NCBI GenBank assembly: GCA_933207985.1
Contig: OW240916.1
Location: forward strand, 299,249,451 to 299,313,450
Source of the DNA: Pelobates cultripes
Lineage: Eukaryota > Chordata > Amphibia > Anura > Pelobatidae
Direction of reading: 5' to 3'
DNA length: 64,000 nt
In this document: one piece after another, positions 47,673-59,101 of the stretch
Numbering within the stretch: the first letter of the stretch is position 1
Layout of the letters: each line of letters begins with the position of its first letter
Notes under the pieces: model-generated
What the model saw: the letters and a program-made list of their open reading frames with translations, nothing else
The model's database searches: none
Told to the model about the DNA's origin: nothing
Position numbers and translations under genes: made by a program

Positions 47673-49233
47673 AAATATATTTTATTACTAGAAAAATGTT
47701 TCATACCCACAGGACATTACATACTGCTATATTTCACATTCATCATAATACGGTGGTAATGAGCCATTAATATGTCTGTTTCTGGTGTAAATCAGAAGGA
47801 CACTTTGGATGACATGTATATTTGTTTCTTACAAAAGTTTCCATGTACCCCCAGACATGGGAGCTTACGCTAATACACATTTTGAACATCAATTGGGTAA
47901 TACAGGCAGTTACTATCTTACTGCTGTTAAAATATACTGTGAATGTCTGAATGCGTAGAACTTGCATGTAATGGAATAAAAAAATTCTGAAGGACGCAAG
48001 ATACGAGAATGGAGACTCATCAAAGCATGATTTATAGACTGCTACTTCATACCGAATCATTGCTAACAAAAATAATGTAACTATATCACCATTGTCATGT
48101 CAACATTGTTTAATATAATAAAACTGAATGTATAATTTCTATTTAAAGTGAAACTTAATAGATTACAGCTTCTATAGCAATGAATATAATTGAGAAGCTC
48201 TTGTGCAGTGCTACCAACACTGTTATGGCCATAGCCAGATTAAGAGTACCCAGTGCCCAGGTATGTTACTCGATTGCGACCCCTGCCTAGAGCCCTGGTT
48301 TCTGTTAAATGTGTGGAGACAACTGAGTATCATGTGTGTGCTGGTTGAGTGTTGCGTGTGGTGGTTAAGTGTTGGTGGAGAATGAGCGCTGTGTGTGCTA
48401 GGAAGACATGAATGTGGCTGTGTGTGTTTGAGTGTTTGGGTAAGGAGATTGACTGTGTTGAAGTCCCCCTTCTGCTTACTTCTTGATAAGAAATTGGTAT
48501 AATCTCTGGTGGTCCAGTGAAGTGAACTCTTGACTGAATCCCTGATGATGTGGTGGTGGACTGTGTGAGTTGCACCTTTGTCAAGTCCAGGCCCTCAGTC
48601 AAATGTGCAGAGCACTGGCTGCTGTGTTCTTAGTCATTCAAAAGTGTCAGGACTCAGGACCATGGTGGAGTTCTCATGAGGGAGTAATATGCACCTGCCA
48701 GATGTAGTGAGGAGGAACAGGGCCAGGGATGAGATATTTTGATCTCCTTGATAGCATATACAGCATCCCTCTCAAAATCAGAGCCAGCATTGCAGGTGTC
48801 AACAGGGTCCCACTGGGCCTCTATCTGAGCCTAGGGCTGAGGCTGCTGACTAAGCCATGTAATAGGTAACACAGCTCTGTTTATACCAAGGGGATATTCT
48901 GGTCTACCCAGCCTTCTCCCCCCTTCCTACTTCATCGAACACTTTCCTATGCAACACAGTCTTCCCTCACAAAGCTAGAATGTTACCTTCTTTGCCAACC
49001 TATCAGCATTAACACATACTGATAGTCTTGACTCTGTTTCTGAATTCCTCTGGTAAGCAGTTAATTCCTCTGGTAAGCAATCATGACAACTACAGCATAT
49101 GCACATTAGTTGCCATAAAAGAGAATAGGAGAACCAACTCTAGAAGGATTCTCCCGCTGTCCCCTGCTTCTGAAATGTTGGCATAGAAAGCTTTGATAGA
49201 CCAGTTGGGGAAAGACGATATTTAGTTTAAATA
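47673..49233. other. Unassigned sequence
   Basis: GT-rich patch at 48300-48450. A 17-bp direct duplication, AATTCCTCTGGTAAGCA, lies at 49043-49059 and 49063-49079. No gene recognised. Confidence 0.45.
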
Positions 49234-50626
49234 TACAGTATCTCACATTTACATTCACAGTACACCCCTCACATTTTTGTAAATGTTTTATTATATCTTT
49301 TAATGTGACAACACACTCTGCTACAACGTAAAGTAGTAAGTGTACAGCCTGTATAACTGTGTAAATTTGCTGCACCCTCAAAATAACTCAACACATACTG
49401 GTCACTGGACGTTCAACGTGGCACCTCATGGCAAAGAACTCTCTGAGGATCTGAAAAAAAGAATTGCTGCTCTATAAAAAAAGATGGCCTAGGCTGCAAG
49501 AAGATTGCCAAGACCCTGAAACTGAGCTACAGCACGGTGGGCAAGACCATACAGCGGTTTCACAGGACAGGTTCCACTTAGAACAGGCCATGGTCGACCA
49601 AAGAAGTTGAGTGCACGTGTTCTCCGTCATATCCAGAGGTTGTCTTTGGGAAATAGACAGATGAGTGCTGCCAGCATTGTTGCAGAGGTTAAAGGGGTGG
49701 GGGGGGTGGAGCCTGTCAGTACTCAGACCATTCGCCACACACTGCATCAAATTGGTCTGCATGGCTGCCATCCCAGAAGGAAGCCTCTTTTAAAAATGAT
49801 GCACAAGAAAGCCCGCAAACAGTTTGCTGAAGACAAACAGACTAAGGACATGGATTACTGGAGCTAAGTCCTGTGGTCTGATGAGACCAAGATAAGCTTA
49901 TTTGTTTCAGATGGTGTCAAGCGTGTGTGGCGGCAACCAGGTGAGGAGTACAAAGACAAGTGTGTCTTGCCTACAGTCAAGCATGGTGGTGGGAGTATCA
50001 TGGTCTGGGCCTGCATGAGTGCTGCCGGCACTGGGGAGCTACAGTTCATTGAGTGACATACTGAAGCAGAGCATGATCCCCTCCCTTCTGAGACTGGGAT
50101 GCAGGGCAGTATTCCAACATGATAACGACCCCAAACACACCTCCAAGATGATCACTACCTTGCTAAAGAAGCTGAAGATAAAGGTGATGGACTAGCCAAG
50201 CATGTCTCCAGACATTTACCCTATTGAGCATCTGTGGGGCATCCTCAAATGGAAGGTGGGGGAGCGCAAGGTGTCCAACATCCACCAGCCCCATGATGTC
50301 GTCATGTAGGAGTGGAAGAGGACTCCAGTGGCAACCTGTGAAGCTCTGGTGAACTCCATGCCCATGGCCATGCCCATGGCAGTGCTGGAAAATAATGGCC
50401 ACCAGACAAAATATTTCCACTTAGGGGTGTACTCACTTTTGTTGTCAACGGTTTAGATATTAATGGCTGTGTTAAGTTATTTTGAGTGGACAGCAAATGT
50501 ACACTGTTATACAGACTGTACACTTACTACTACAGAGTGTCATTTCTTCAGTGTTGTCACAGGAAAATATATAATAAAATATTTACAAAAATGTGATGGG
50601 TGTACTCACTTTTGTGAGATACCTTA
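49234..50626 (+). pseudogene. Tc1-like transposon, full length, transposase inactivated
   Basis: Both ends are present. Left 49234-49310 contains AGTACACCCCTCACATTTTT; the right end read inward has AAAAGTGAGTACACCCATCA, so inverted repeats exceed 70 bp and recur internally (GGGGTGTACTCACTTTTGTT at 50427). Coding remnants: a broken N-terminal HTH (49430-49590), MSARVLRHIQRLSLGNRQMS to DMDYW at 49607-49860 (second HTH), VLWSDETKISLF (about 49869-49904, first catalytic Asp), VKHGGGSIMVWACMSAAGTG (about 49977-50036), QHDNDPKHTSKM (about 50117-50150, second Asp) and SPDIYPIEHLWGILKWKVGE (about 50204-50265, catalytic Glu). Stops at 49864, about 50055 and elsewhere, plus frameshifts, kill the gene. 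Confidence 0.88.
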
Positions 50627-50632
50627 TATATA

Positions 50633-52194
50633 CAGGGAGTGCAGAATTATTAGGCAAGTTGTATTTTTGAGGATTAATTGTATTATTGAACAACAACCAT
50701 GTTCTCAATGAACCCAAAAAACTCATTAATATCAAAGCTGAATATTTTTGGAAGTAGTTTTTAGTTTGTTTTTAGTTTTAGCAATGTTAGGGGGATATCT
50801 GTGTGTGCAGGTGACTATTACTGTGCATAATTATTAGGCAACTTAACAAAAACAAATATATACCCATTTCAATTATTTATTATTACCAGTGAAACCAATA
50901 TAACATCTCAACATTCACAAATATACATTTCTGACATTCAAAAACAAAACAAAAGCAAATCAGTGACCAATATAGCCACCTTTCTTTGCAAGGACACTCA
51001 AAAGCCTGCCATCCATGGATTCTGTCAGTGTTTTGATCTGTTCACCATCAACATTGCATGTAGCAGCAACCACAGCCTCACAGACACTGTTCAGAGAGGT
51101 GTACTGTTTTCCCTCCTTGTAAATCTCACATTTGATGATGGACCACAGGTTCTCAATGGGGTTCAGATCAGGTGAACAAGGAGGCCATGTCATTAGATTT
51201 TCTTCTTTTATACCCTTTCTTGCCAGCCACGCTGTGGAGTACTTGGACGCGTGTGATGGAGCATTGTCCTGCATGAAAATCATGTTTTTCTTGAAGGATG
51301 CAGACTTCTTCCTGTACCACTGCTTGAAGAAGGTGTCTTCCAGGAACTGGCAGTAGGACTGGGAGTTGAGCTTGACTCCATCCTCAACCCGAAAAGGCCC
51401 CACAAGCTCATCTTTGATGATACCAGCCCAAACCAGTACTCCACCTCCACCTTGCTGGCGTCTGAGTCGGACTGGAGCTCTCTGCCCTTTACCAATCCAG
51501 CCACGGGCCCATCCATCTGGCCCATCAAGACTCACTCTCATTTCATCAGTCCATAAAACCTTAGAAAAATCAGTCTTGAGATATTTCTTGGCCCAGTCTT
51601 GACGTTTCAGCTTGTGTGTCTTGTTCAGTGGTGGTCGTCTTTCAGCCTTTCTTACCTTGGCCATGTCTCTGAGTATTGCACACCTTGTGCTTTTGGGCAC
51701 TCCAGTGATGTTGCAGCTCTGAAATATGGCCAAACTGGTGGCAAGTGGCATCGTGGCAGCTGCACGCTTGACTTTTCTCAGTTCATGGGCAGTTATTTTG
51801 CGCCTTGGTTTTTCCACACGCTTCTTGCGACCCTGTTGACTATTTTGAATGAAACGCTTGATTGTTCGATGATCACGCTTCAGAAGCTTTGCAATTTTAA
51901 GAGTGCTGCATCCCTCTGCAAGATATCTCACTATTTTTGACTTTTCTGAGCCTGTCAAGTCCTTCTTTTGACCCATTTTGCCAAAGGAAAGGAAGTTGCC
52001 TAATAATTATGCACACCTGATATAGGGTGTTGATGTCATTAGACCACACCCCTTCTCATTACAGAGATGCACATCACCTAATATGCTTAATTGGTAGTAG
52101 GCTTTCGAGCCTATACAGCTTGGAGTAAGACAACATGCATAAAGAGGATGATGTGGTCAAAATACTCATTTGCCTAATAATTCTGCACTCCCTG
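50633..52194 (-). mobile_element. Complete Tc1/mariner (DD37E) transposon
   Basis: 1562 bp between TA dinucleotides (50631-50632 and 52195-52196). The 25-bp terminal inverted repeats, 50633-50657 and 52170-52194, are identical, starting CAGGGAGTGCAGAATTATTA. A perfect 22-bp inner inverted repeat lies at 50823-50844 and 51993-52014 (GTGCATAATTATTAGGCAAC). Because inner and outer repeats share the AATTATTAGGCAA core, each end has a direct-repeat pair, the IR/DR layout. It carries one intact transposase gene on the minus strand. It lies within about 10 bp of the older Tc1 copy on the left and beside a (TA)n tract on the right. Confidence 0.95.
50960..51976 (-). CDS. Tc1/mariner transposase, DD37E type, intact
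   Basis: A 338-residue cut-and-paste transposase without stop or frameshift, the normal length for the superfamily. The start ATG (51976-51974) is the first in frame and gives the usual MGQKKDLTGSEKSKIV opening. Residues about 7-48 form the first helix-turn-helix (LTGSEKSKIVRYLAEG, STLKIAKLLKRDHRTIKRFI). Residues about 49-62 are a basic hinge (GRKKRVEKPRRK) that can act as a nuclear localisation signal, and residues 63-115 form the second HTH. Catalytic residues are D144 (VLWTDE), D237 (FMQDNAPSH) and E275 (PDLNPIENLW). The D237-E275 gap is 37 residues, so the signature is DD37E, as in the vertebrate/protozoan TRT group, not DD34E of classic Tc1. The Gly-rich box RQQGGGGVLVWAGI is at 173-186. 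It would bind the inner and outer repeats and cut at TA sites. Promoter not identified. Every required motif is present, so activity is plausible but unproven. Confidence 0.95.
   Translation of the reverse strand: MGQKKDLTGSEKSKIVRYLAEGCSTLKIAKLLKRDHRTIKRFIQNSQQGRKKRVEKPRRKITAHELRKVKRAAATMPLATSLAIFQSCNITGVPKSTRCAILRDMAKVRKAERRPPLNKTHKLKRQDWAKKYLKTDFSKVLWTDEMRVSLDGPDGWARGWIGKGQRAPVRLRRQQGGGGVLVWAGIIKDELVGPFRVEDGVKLNSQSYCQFLEDTFFKQWYRKKSASFKKNMIFMQDNAPSHASKYSTAWLARKGIKEENLMTWPPCSPDLNPIENLWSIIKCEIYKEGKQYTSLNSVCEAVVAATCNVDGEQIKTLTESMDGRLLSVLAKKGGYIGH

Positions 52195-52196
<2 letters not shown>

Positions 52197-52259
<63 letters not shown>
52197..52259. repeat. (TA)n microsatellite
   Basis: About 30 TA units directly next to the transposon's right TA duplication. 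Confidence 0.97.
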
Positions 52260-52264
<5 letters not shown>

Positions 52265-55033
52265 AGGCAAACTCTGGGGTAATTATTTTTTTCATACAGT
52301 TTAAACATAATGCATTAAAAAAAAAAAAAAAGCAAAAACATTTAGTGGGTATGCAAACAGCTGGAGATAGATCTGTCTAATACTGTAAAGAATCTTTGAT
52401 CCCATAAACCTTTTTTTTTAAATGTATTTTTATCCTAATGATTAATTCCTTTCATTACACATCACCTGACATTTCACAATGAATTAATTGACATTATATT
52501 CCCAAATGTTCCTTTTTAGAAGGACAATTATTTTTAACGATTCATAACTAATAAATAAAAGGTTTGTAGTAGTGCAGAGGGTTGTAGTAGTTATGGTCTT
52601 TAAAGTTGTCCCTTTAGGTGCCCCTTTGAACTTTTAACAATTTGTTACTAGTTTCAGATATAGGAATATATTGTTTGTTTTATTTTTCCAAAATGTTATG
52701 AATTACCATTTTTTTTCTCTCTCTTTTTTTTTTTACCTTTAGAATAAAAGAAAATGACAGCCTCAAATCAAATTAAAGGATACGTTTCATGAGTGATACT
52801 TAAACCTTTGCAGTGGCCAACATAATATTTCATTAAAAGCGGGTGTTTGAGCTAAGTTTCAGCAGTTCAAATGTCTAATGTTTCCTTAATACTATGCAGT
52901 GCACAGTTACAAAGACCCAGCACAGACAGATACATGTGTTGTAAGAACCCTTGCAGCGCTTGGTTGTAGCTACATGTGTTATCTATTGCCAATTTTACTG
53001 GGCTACACTTTGTAAAAATCAAAGCCTGACCTTAAACTTAGACCACTCCATGTAAATTATGACATACTTTAGTCATTTCAGAGGAAATATCCCTCCTATG
53101 ATTATAATTCTGGCTCTGATTTTTTAGCGTTGTTACGAAAGAACCTGTAAGAATGAGTCAAGGATAAAGAACAAACTATGAATTGTTTAAGGTCACTGAA
53201 ATAAAACAGAAGAGTTATCCTTAGAGATCTCTCATTAAAATATCACTAGGGGTACTTAATAACCCAGAGATTATTACCGACCATCGGTGATCTCCTATCT
53301 TCATGCTGCAAAGAGTTCATCCCAGAACCTCTGAATGAGTTGAGTGCTTCAGCATGTACAGTTGTTTGATATAATAAAAGTACAAAATGGAATTGCATAA
53401 CCCTCAAAAGACTTATTCCCATGTCAGATGTCCATGTGGGATTTCAAACAGTCTCTTAAAGGCTGAGAGAAATGATACACAATTCTAGACTAACGCAGAC
53501 ATGCAAAGTTATAGCATGTATGCCACCAATATGCAGTGACACTCTGTATCTGTCTACAGTCTGCTAGCAAAAAAAGAAATGAGAGGACATGGAAAAAAAT
53601 AAAAATAAATAAGTCAAATAAAAAATATATATACATATGGGAGAAGGAGAAAGAGAGGGGGAGCGGATATGTTCACTGTGTCAAAACCTCTCAGGAAGTA
53701 GGACTGTGTTCTTCTAATGGTGGTGGTAGTAGCCAAATGTGTGTTACTGTTTGTAGGGTCAGAGACAGCAACTATTAAAGCTGAAGGTATGATAGGGTAT
53801 ACTGAACATAGACAAACTGATCTACATGCACATCTTATTTGTCTTGCTAAGGCTAGCTAAGGAGATAGGGCCACTCTGGTGTGATATTTTGGTCAATTCA
53901 TTGGGCATAAATAGAATTCTGCATGTATACCTGTATGGAAAGTGACTCTTTTTGGCTTACAGTGTCTGGTTGAGGCATGTCTGAGAATATATAAATATTA
54001 AATAAGGGACAGCATTTACCACCCCGCCAGTAACCCCACCAGAGACCTGTGACATTGACAATGTTGCAGGTAGGATTTTGAGTGACGCTGGCACTGCACC
54101 AACATCAGGTTTATTCACTATATTGTCAGCTGGGAAGAGCTAACAACTACAAAATATAGACCAACACAGCTACAGTTAGAAAAACCCTCCAAACTCTGTG
54201 AGAGGCATTGCTAAATTCTAAAACCTGGTCTATACAAAAATGTGTAAACACTCCTTCACGACTGCACCCGAGGGTCAATCCCCAATACTGTCATTTTATT
54301 CCCCTATTTCCCTTCATCAACTTGTGTCTATTGTCTTATCTACCTAGTACTCGTATTGCCTCTCTCCAAAACACCCTATAAAATGCTTTGTGTGTCTCAC
54401 CCCATAAACCTAAATCCCATTTTATCTCTCTCCCCATATTCCGTAAATTCTAATTCTCATAACTCTGTTAGCATGGCTAGCAGGAATTTCTGAAGCTGTG
54501 CTAATTTGAAACTAATTTGATTGGATGCCACCTAGTAAAAATGATAAATGCACCTGAGTTGGAGGTTTTATCCCACTCTGTTACTTTGACCACCATATTT
54601 CATTGTAGACCCCCTTCATTTTCATGCTAATGTGATAAAGTGACGAGGATATTTTCTTTCTTTAACAATGAACCCTAAATGGGGAACATCAAGTCTCTGG
54701 AACGTACACCATTGAATAAAACATTCAAATGTATCCATGAATTGTGTTTACTTTTTTTCCTGTGAAGTTTCATTTTCTTTTAAATTGCAAATGAGGACAA
54801 ACAGAAATATTGTTTAATTTCTCCTCTCCTCTGTATGTTTTTTCTATGCTGATTACCATGTGCAGAGAACAGTGGTTATAACAAGAATTGACAAGGAGCA
54901 CCCCTTTGTAGAATAAAAAGGTAAGGAATTCTATATTTTGTTTTAACTTTTAGAACTAACAAATAAGTGTTTGTTAAGTATTGTGGATAAGTAAGCACAA
55001 TATTAAAAATCCTGGGAAGTGACCATTCTCTAT
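52260..55033. other. Unassigned AT-rich sequence
   Basis: A-run at 52316-52333 and T-runs near 52725. No gene or classified repeat recognised. Confidence 0.5.
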
Positions 55034-55087
55034 TTAAGGAACACTCCGGGCACCATAAAAACGTCATCAGAATAGGTCGTTAGGGTG

Positions 55088-56252
55088 TAGCTTACGTAGT
55101 TACATAGTTCACATCACATTCATTACTGAATTTACGTTATGCTGTTGATCCAAAAGAAGACAAAAAAAAACAAAAAACAATTGTAGCCATTTCCAATTAT
55201 GCCACAAGAAGGGTAAAATCCCTTTTCACTCCACAATGGCAATCAAATTCCTCCTTGGATCAACAACTGTTTACTTACATATCAATTATATCCTTTATAT
55301 CCTTGAATATTCTGTTTATGCAAAAAAGCATCCGAACATTTTTTTAAAAATTATCTATATGATCTGATAGCGCAACTATTTTCAATAGAGAATCCCATAT
55401 CTTTATTGTTCTTACTGTAAAGAATCCTTTCCTCAGCAGTAAGCAAAAACTCCTTTCTTCCAGTCTCAATGAATAACCTTTTGTTTGTTGTATATTGCTG
55501 CTAATAAACATGTTAGCACATAGTGGTTTGTACTGACCCTGTATATATTTGTATAGTGCTATCATCTCCCCTCGGAGGCACCTTTTTTTCTAAAGAAAGC
55601 CAATCCAGTGTTTCTAGTCTTTCCTTATAACTAATGTTTTCCATCCCCCTTACTAATTTTGTAGCTCAGCTCTGCACTTTTTATAGTTCTGCAAAAATCC
55701 TTCTTTAACACTAATGCCCAAAATTGCACTGTATATTCAAGGTAGGGTCTTACCATCAATTTTACCAACTCATTTTTATACACAATACATATAAACTTTA
55801 TGTCATTATGGTTGCTTTAACATAATTTCACATAAAATTAATTTATTGATGATTATATTTTGATTTTATTTATTCCACACTAGAACACTAAACAAATAAA
55901 CATTTTAGATTTTTTTCCTTTCCGTTTTGCATTCTTTGTTCTTAACACTAAATTGTAAACTTTTGTGATAATTACTTTACTAGCTTTTTCAACCGCAGAA
56001 CGGCATTGCATACTGTTGCCTAATTGTGATCTATGATTGTGCCCATGTCCTTTTCATTTTATGTTATCCCTAACTCAACTCCATTTAATGTATAATTGGC
56101 TTGTGAGTTCCTTATTCCAAAATGCATGAATTGTTGACAATAGTCTGTATTGAATCTCATGTGCCACTTGTCTGCCCAGTCCCATATTTAATCCAAATTC
56201 CTCTCTTCAGAAGTTATATATTATTCAGACTGTATTTTCTTACCTAGTTTTA
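55088..56252 (-). mobile_element. CR1-like LINE inserted in the fold-back element
   Basis: Minus-strand 3' tail (ACGTAGTTACATAGTT at 55094), 3' UTR, then the RT C-terminal frame 55565-55344 (MIALYKYIQGQYKPLCANMF to RKGFFTVRTIKIWDSLL). Diverged upstream RT text reaches to about 56250. It contains a 196-bp foreign segment at 55783-55978. Degenerate and non-functional. Confidence 0.8.
55783..55978. repeat. Inverted duplication, left copy
   Basis: 196 bp whose reverse complement recurs at 56929-57125 with two substitutions and one 1-bp indel. It interrupts CR1 sequence on both sides. Confidence 0.93.
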
Positions 56253-56928
56253 CCTTTAGGAGTTAATTTGTTAATGAACACTTAACCACAAAGTGTTGAT
56301 TCCAGCTCCGATTAGCTCTGGGCCTCTCAAATTGCTTTTGTCCGAGGCTTGGATCCACAGAACGGGGCGCTACCTATTAGCTTAGAATATTATCTGATGT
56401 TCTAAGCTAATCAGTAGCTCCCCATTTACAAAACGGCTTCAGAAATATACAGAAGTTTCTCAAGGCATTTTATGAATGGGGAGCTACTGATGTGGCTGAC
56501 ACTTTCAGCCAATCTGGTGCTGTCCCATGCTTCCTGATTTTAGGGGCTGTGCTAACTGGAGCTGGATCGAACACTTTTAGGGTAAACTGTACATTTATGG
56601 TTTAACCCCAAAAGGTAAGCCGGCACCAGGGACCTCATAACAAATTAAATTTTATGAGGTTGTTATGGTACCTGGAGGGCTCCGTTAAGTAAAATTTCCA
56701 TATTCAATATTAGACTGATCCAAACATAAAAACGTGTATGATTGCACTGGTTGCAGTCCATCAGAATTGATAGTGGTCATGTAATCCCTGTGATGGAAAA
56801 TAATATACTGCAATCTGCTTTTACATTGTGCATGACTTTTACACGTATTTACACTGAGTTTAAAATATATCACAAAAAGGCTTTGAGACATAAAAAATTC
56901 CTCTGGTCCTCAAAGAGGTTTAAATCTG

Positions 56929-57125
56929 AAAGTAATTATCACAAAAGTTTACAATTTAGTGTTAAGAACAAAGAATGCAAAATGGAAAGGAAAAAAAATC
57001 TAAAATGTTTATTTGTTTAGTGTTCTAGTGTGGAATAAATAAAATCAAAATATAATCATCAATAAATTAATTTTATGTGAAATTATGTTAAAGCAACCAT
57101 AATGACATAAATTTTATATGTATTG
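56929..57125. repeat. Inverted duplication, right copy
   Basis: Reverse-complement partner of 55783-55978, lying 240 bp beyond the end of the TTAA-bounded element. Starts AAAGTAATTATCACAAAAGT and ends CATAAATTTTATATGTATTG. Confidence 0.93.
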
Positions 57126-57281
57126 AAATAATATATTGATTTTTTTCCAAACACGGGTATTTTGGCAAGAGAGCTATCTCCTGGATGGTTGCAGCTCTAA
57201 AGATGAAGAAGATTGTATTTTACCGGTTTTAGTGCTGTGGGTGTTGTTGTAAGCACTTAAATAGCAAGCAAATACAACCAG

Positions 57282-57575
57282 TTAAAGGACCACTATAGGC
57301 ACCCAGGCCACTTCAGCTCAATGAAATGGTCTGGGTGCCTGGTCCAGCTAGGGTTAACCCTACTGCTGTAAACATAGCAGATTCAGCGAAACTGCTATGT
57401 TTATAACAGGGTTAATCCAGCCTCTAGTGGCTATCTCATTGACAGCCGCTAGAGGCGCCTCCGTGATTCTCACTGTGATTTTCACAGTGAGAAGACGCCA
57501 GCGTCCATAGGAAAGCATTGAGAAATGCTTTCCTATGGACTGACTGAATGCGCACTCAGCTCTTGCCATGCTGTA
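57282..57575. mobile_element. TTAA-type fold-back element, left part
   Basis: TTAAAGGACCACTATAGGCA start. Internal parts match the element at 5516 in reverse: CACTTCAGCTCAATGAAATG (5516 copy: CTTCATTGAGCTGAAGTG), AGCCGCTAGAGGCG, and AGCATTGAGAAATGCTTTCC. The right end is missing. Confidence 0.65.
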
Positions 57576-57604
57576 GGGGTTATTGTGCCTGGATTGTTTC
57601 TATA

Positions 57605-57648
57605 AATAACCATGTGCCCCTCCCGAGATTGGGTTCTGGATCCGCCCC
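57605..57648. mobile_element. Possible hAT terminus
   Basis: Ends GGGTTCTGGATCCGCCCCTG, which read inward is CAGGGGCGGATCCAGAACCC, a CAGGGGC-type hAT end. It directly follows the truncated TTAA-type element and may have replaced its right half. No left end was identified. Confidence 0.35.
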
Positions 57649-58978
57649 TGCTCTGGTAGGATAAGATTTGGTATTCAGATTTTAAGTTAAGGCATGTTCA
57701 GGACTGTAAGAGAGAACCTTCTACTTTGTACTCTGGTGGTTGGATCTCTGTATTCAGTGTCTCTTACAGACTGTATAAAAAATGCATAAATCTCTGCTCC
57801 TTGTCATTGGCATCAAACCATTCCTCAAGTTGGGCTGACAACATTGTAACATTGTAGGGATCCAGACAGGGGATATCTTTGGTGACCTTTCATTTTTTTC
57901 ATGACATCATTGCTAAACCTAAAGGCAGCATTCCTCGAATAGAAAAATCTATTGATACATCCCAGAAAACTCCCATCGTATTGTTTTGGCAACTGACTGT
58001 GTGCATTGTTTCTCTATGGAGTATTACGGAGGAATTCAATAACTATCCAAATACAACCATGCATTTTCCATGTGTTGGCATAATGTATTGTTCTCTCTAG
58101 ACTGTGAGGATGGATTATTGGTTTAACACAGGTTAATGATCTTAAAGGAATAGCTTCTCTTAGAAAAAAGGAAAAATGTGATTTCTTTCTCAATGCTTTC
58201 TAAGGGTTTACAGAAAAATGAAGCAACCCAAAAATTGCATAATGGAGCATTAAACAAGTCGTAAACTCAATGAGAGGTATAAATTATTAGAACTCACTAC
58301 ACATCTGCAGAATTAATAAAAAAAAAAATCAAAGAAAAATGGAATCTGCTAATAGCTCCCAGAGAACAGGCATGTAGAAAACCATTCCAATAAGCTATTG
58401 ATTTGTTGCCATTATCAAGCAATCCTAGCCCCGGGCTACCACACACAATCCTAAATATATTTTTGAAACCATTACGAATTACTTTATACTTAAGACTTAA
58501 ATTCATAGCAAATGCTAAGTGCTTTAGGTTAGAATGATTATTTTTATGTTTTTTTAAAAATATATTTATTTAAAGGTGCACCTGTATCTACATTTGTAAG
58601 AAGCAAAATAGTTTAATCCAACATTCCAATTTATATTTCAGCGTCACGTTATTCTTCTTCATTTTATAAAATGTTCTCATTACATATTATTCATTGAACA
58701 TAAATTAAAACAAGGGAACCCAACCAGAAAAAAGGCAATTTGGAAGTGACTTGCAGATCAGGCTCTAAGTCCGTCAGAAAGTGAAGTCACATTGGTAGAT
58801 AACTCACCTACTGCAGCTAAATTACACAGCTCGGCTCAGTTATCTCAGGAACTTTTTGAAAAATAGCTTACATTGCCTTATACTACAAGTGTAACAAGAA
58901 GCCAGCCTGTCCATCAAGCTGAGACTTATTATAACAATCTTGCCTATTGTTAAAGCCTGATATTCCTGGTATAGTCCT
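57649..58978. other. Unassigned AT-rich sequence
   Basis: No gene. 58958-58978 (tattcctggtatagtccttt) looks like a right end of the TTAA element group, but no partner was found. Confidence 0.4.
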
Positions 58979-59058
58979 TTAACCCCTTAAAGACAGATGA
59001 CGGAAATATTCCATCATGATTCCCTTTTATTCCAGAAGTTGTGTCCATAAGGGGTTAA
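58979..59058. mobile_element. 80-bp TTAA-bounded MITE, copy 1
   Basis: TTAACCCCTTAAAGACAGAT ... AGAAGTTGTGTCCATAAGGG then GTTAA. Same length and sequence as 63596-63675, with a handful of differences. The ends form an imperfect inverted repeat (TTAACCCCTTA). Confidence 0.85.
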
Positions 59059-59101
59059 AAAAAAAAGAAAACAAAAAAACCCACTTTATTGACGTTTACT
59101 G

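Larger units (their letters stand above)
55034..56688. mobile_element. TTAA-bounded fold-back element interrupted by a CR1 copy
   Basis: Left end TTAAGGAACACTCCGGGCAC then CATAAAAACGTCAT; right end read inward TTAACGGAGCCCTCCAGGTA then CCATAACAACCTCAT. The match goes on inside: AAGTGTTGATTCCAGCTCCG (56296-56315) against AAGTGTTCGATCCAGCTCCA on the other strand near 56575-56555, and GAGCTACTGATTAGCTTAGA-type arms at 56370-56420 and 56470-56490. The left arm is split between about 55087 and 56252 by LINE sequence. Confidence 0.75.
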
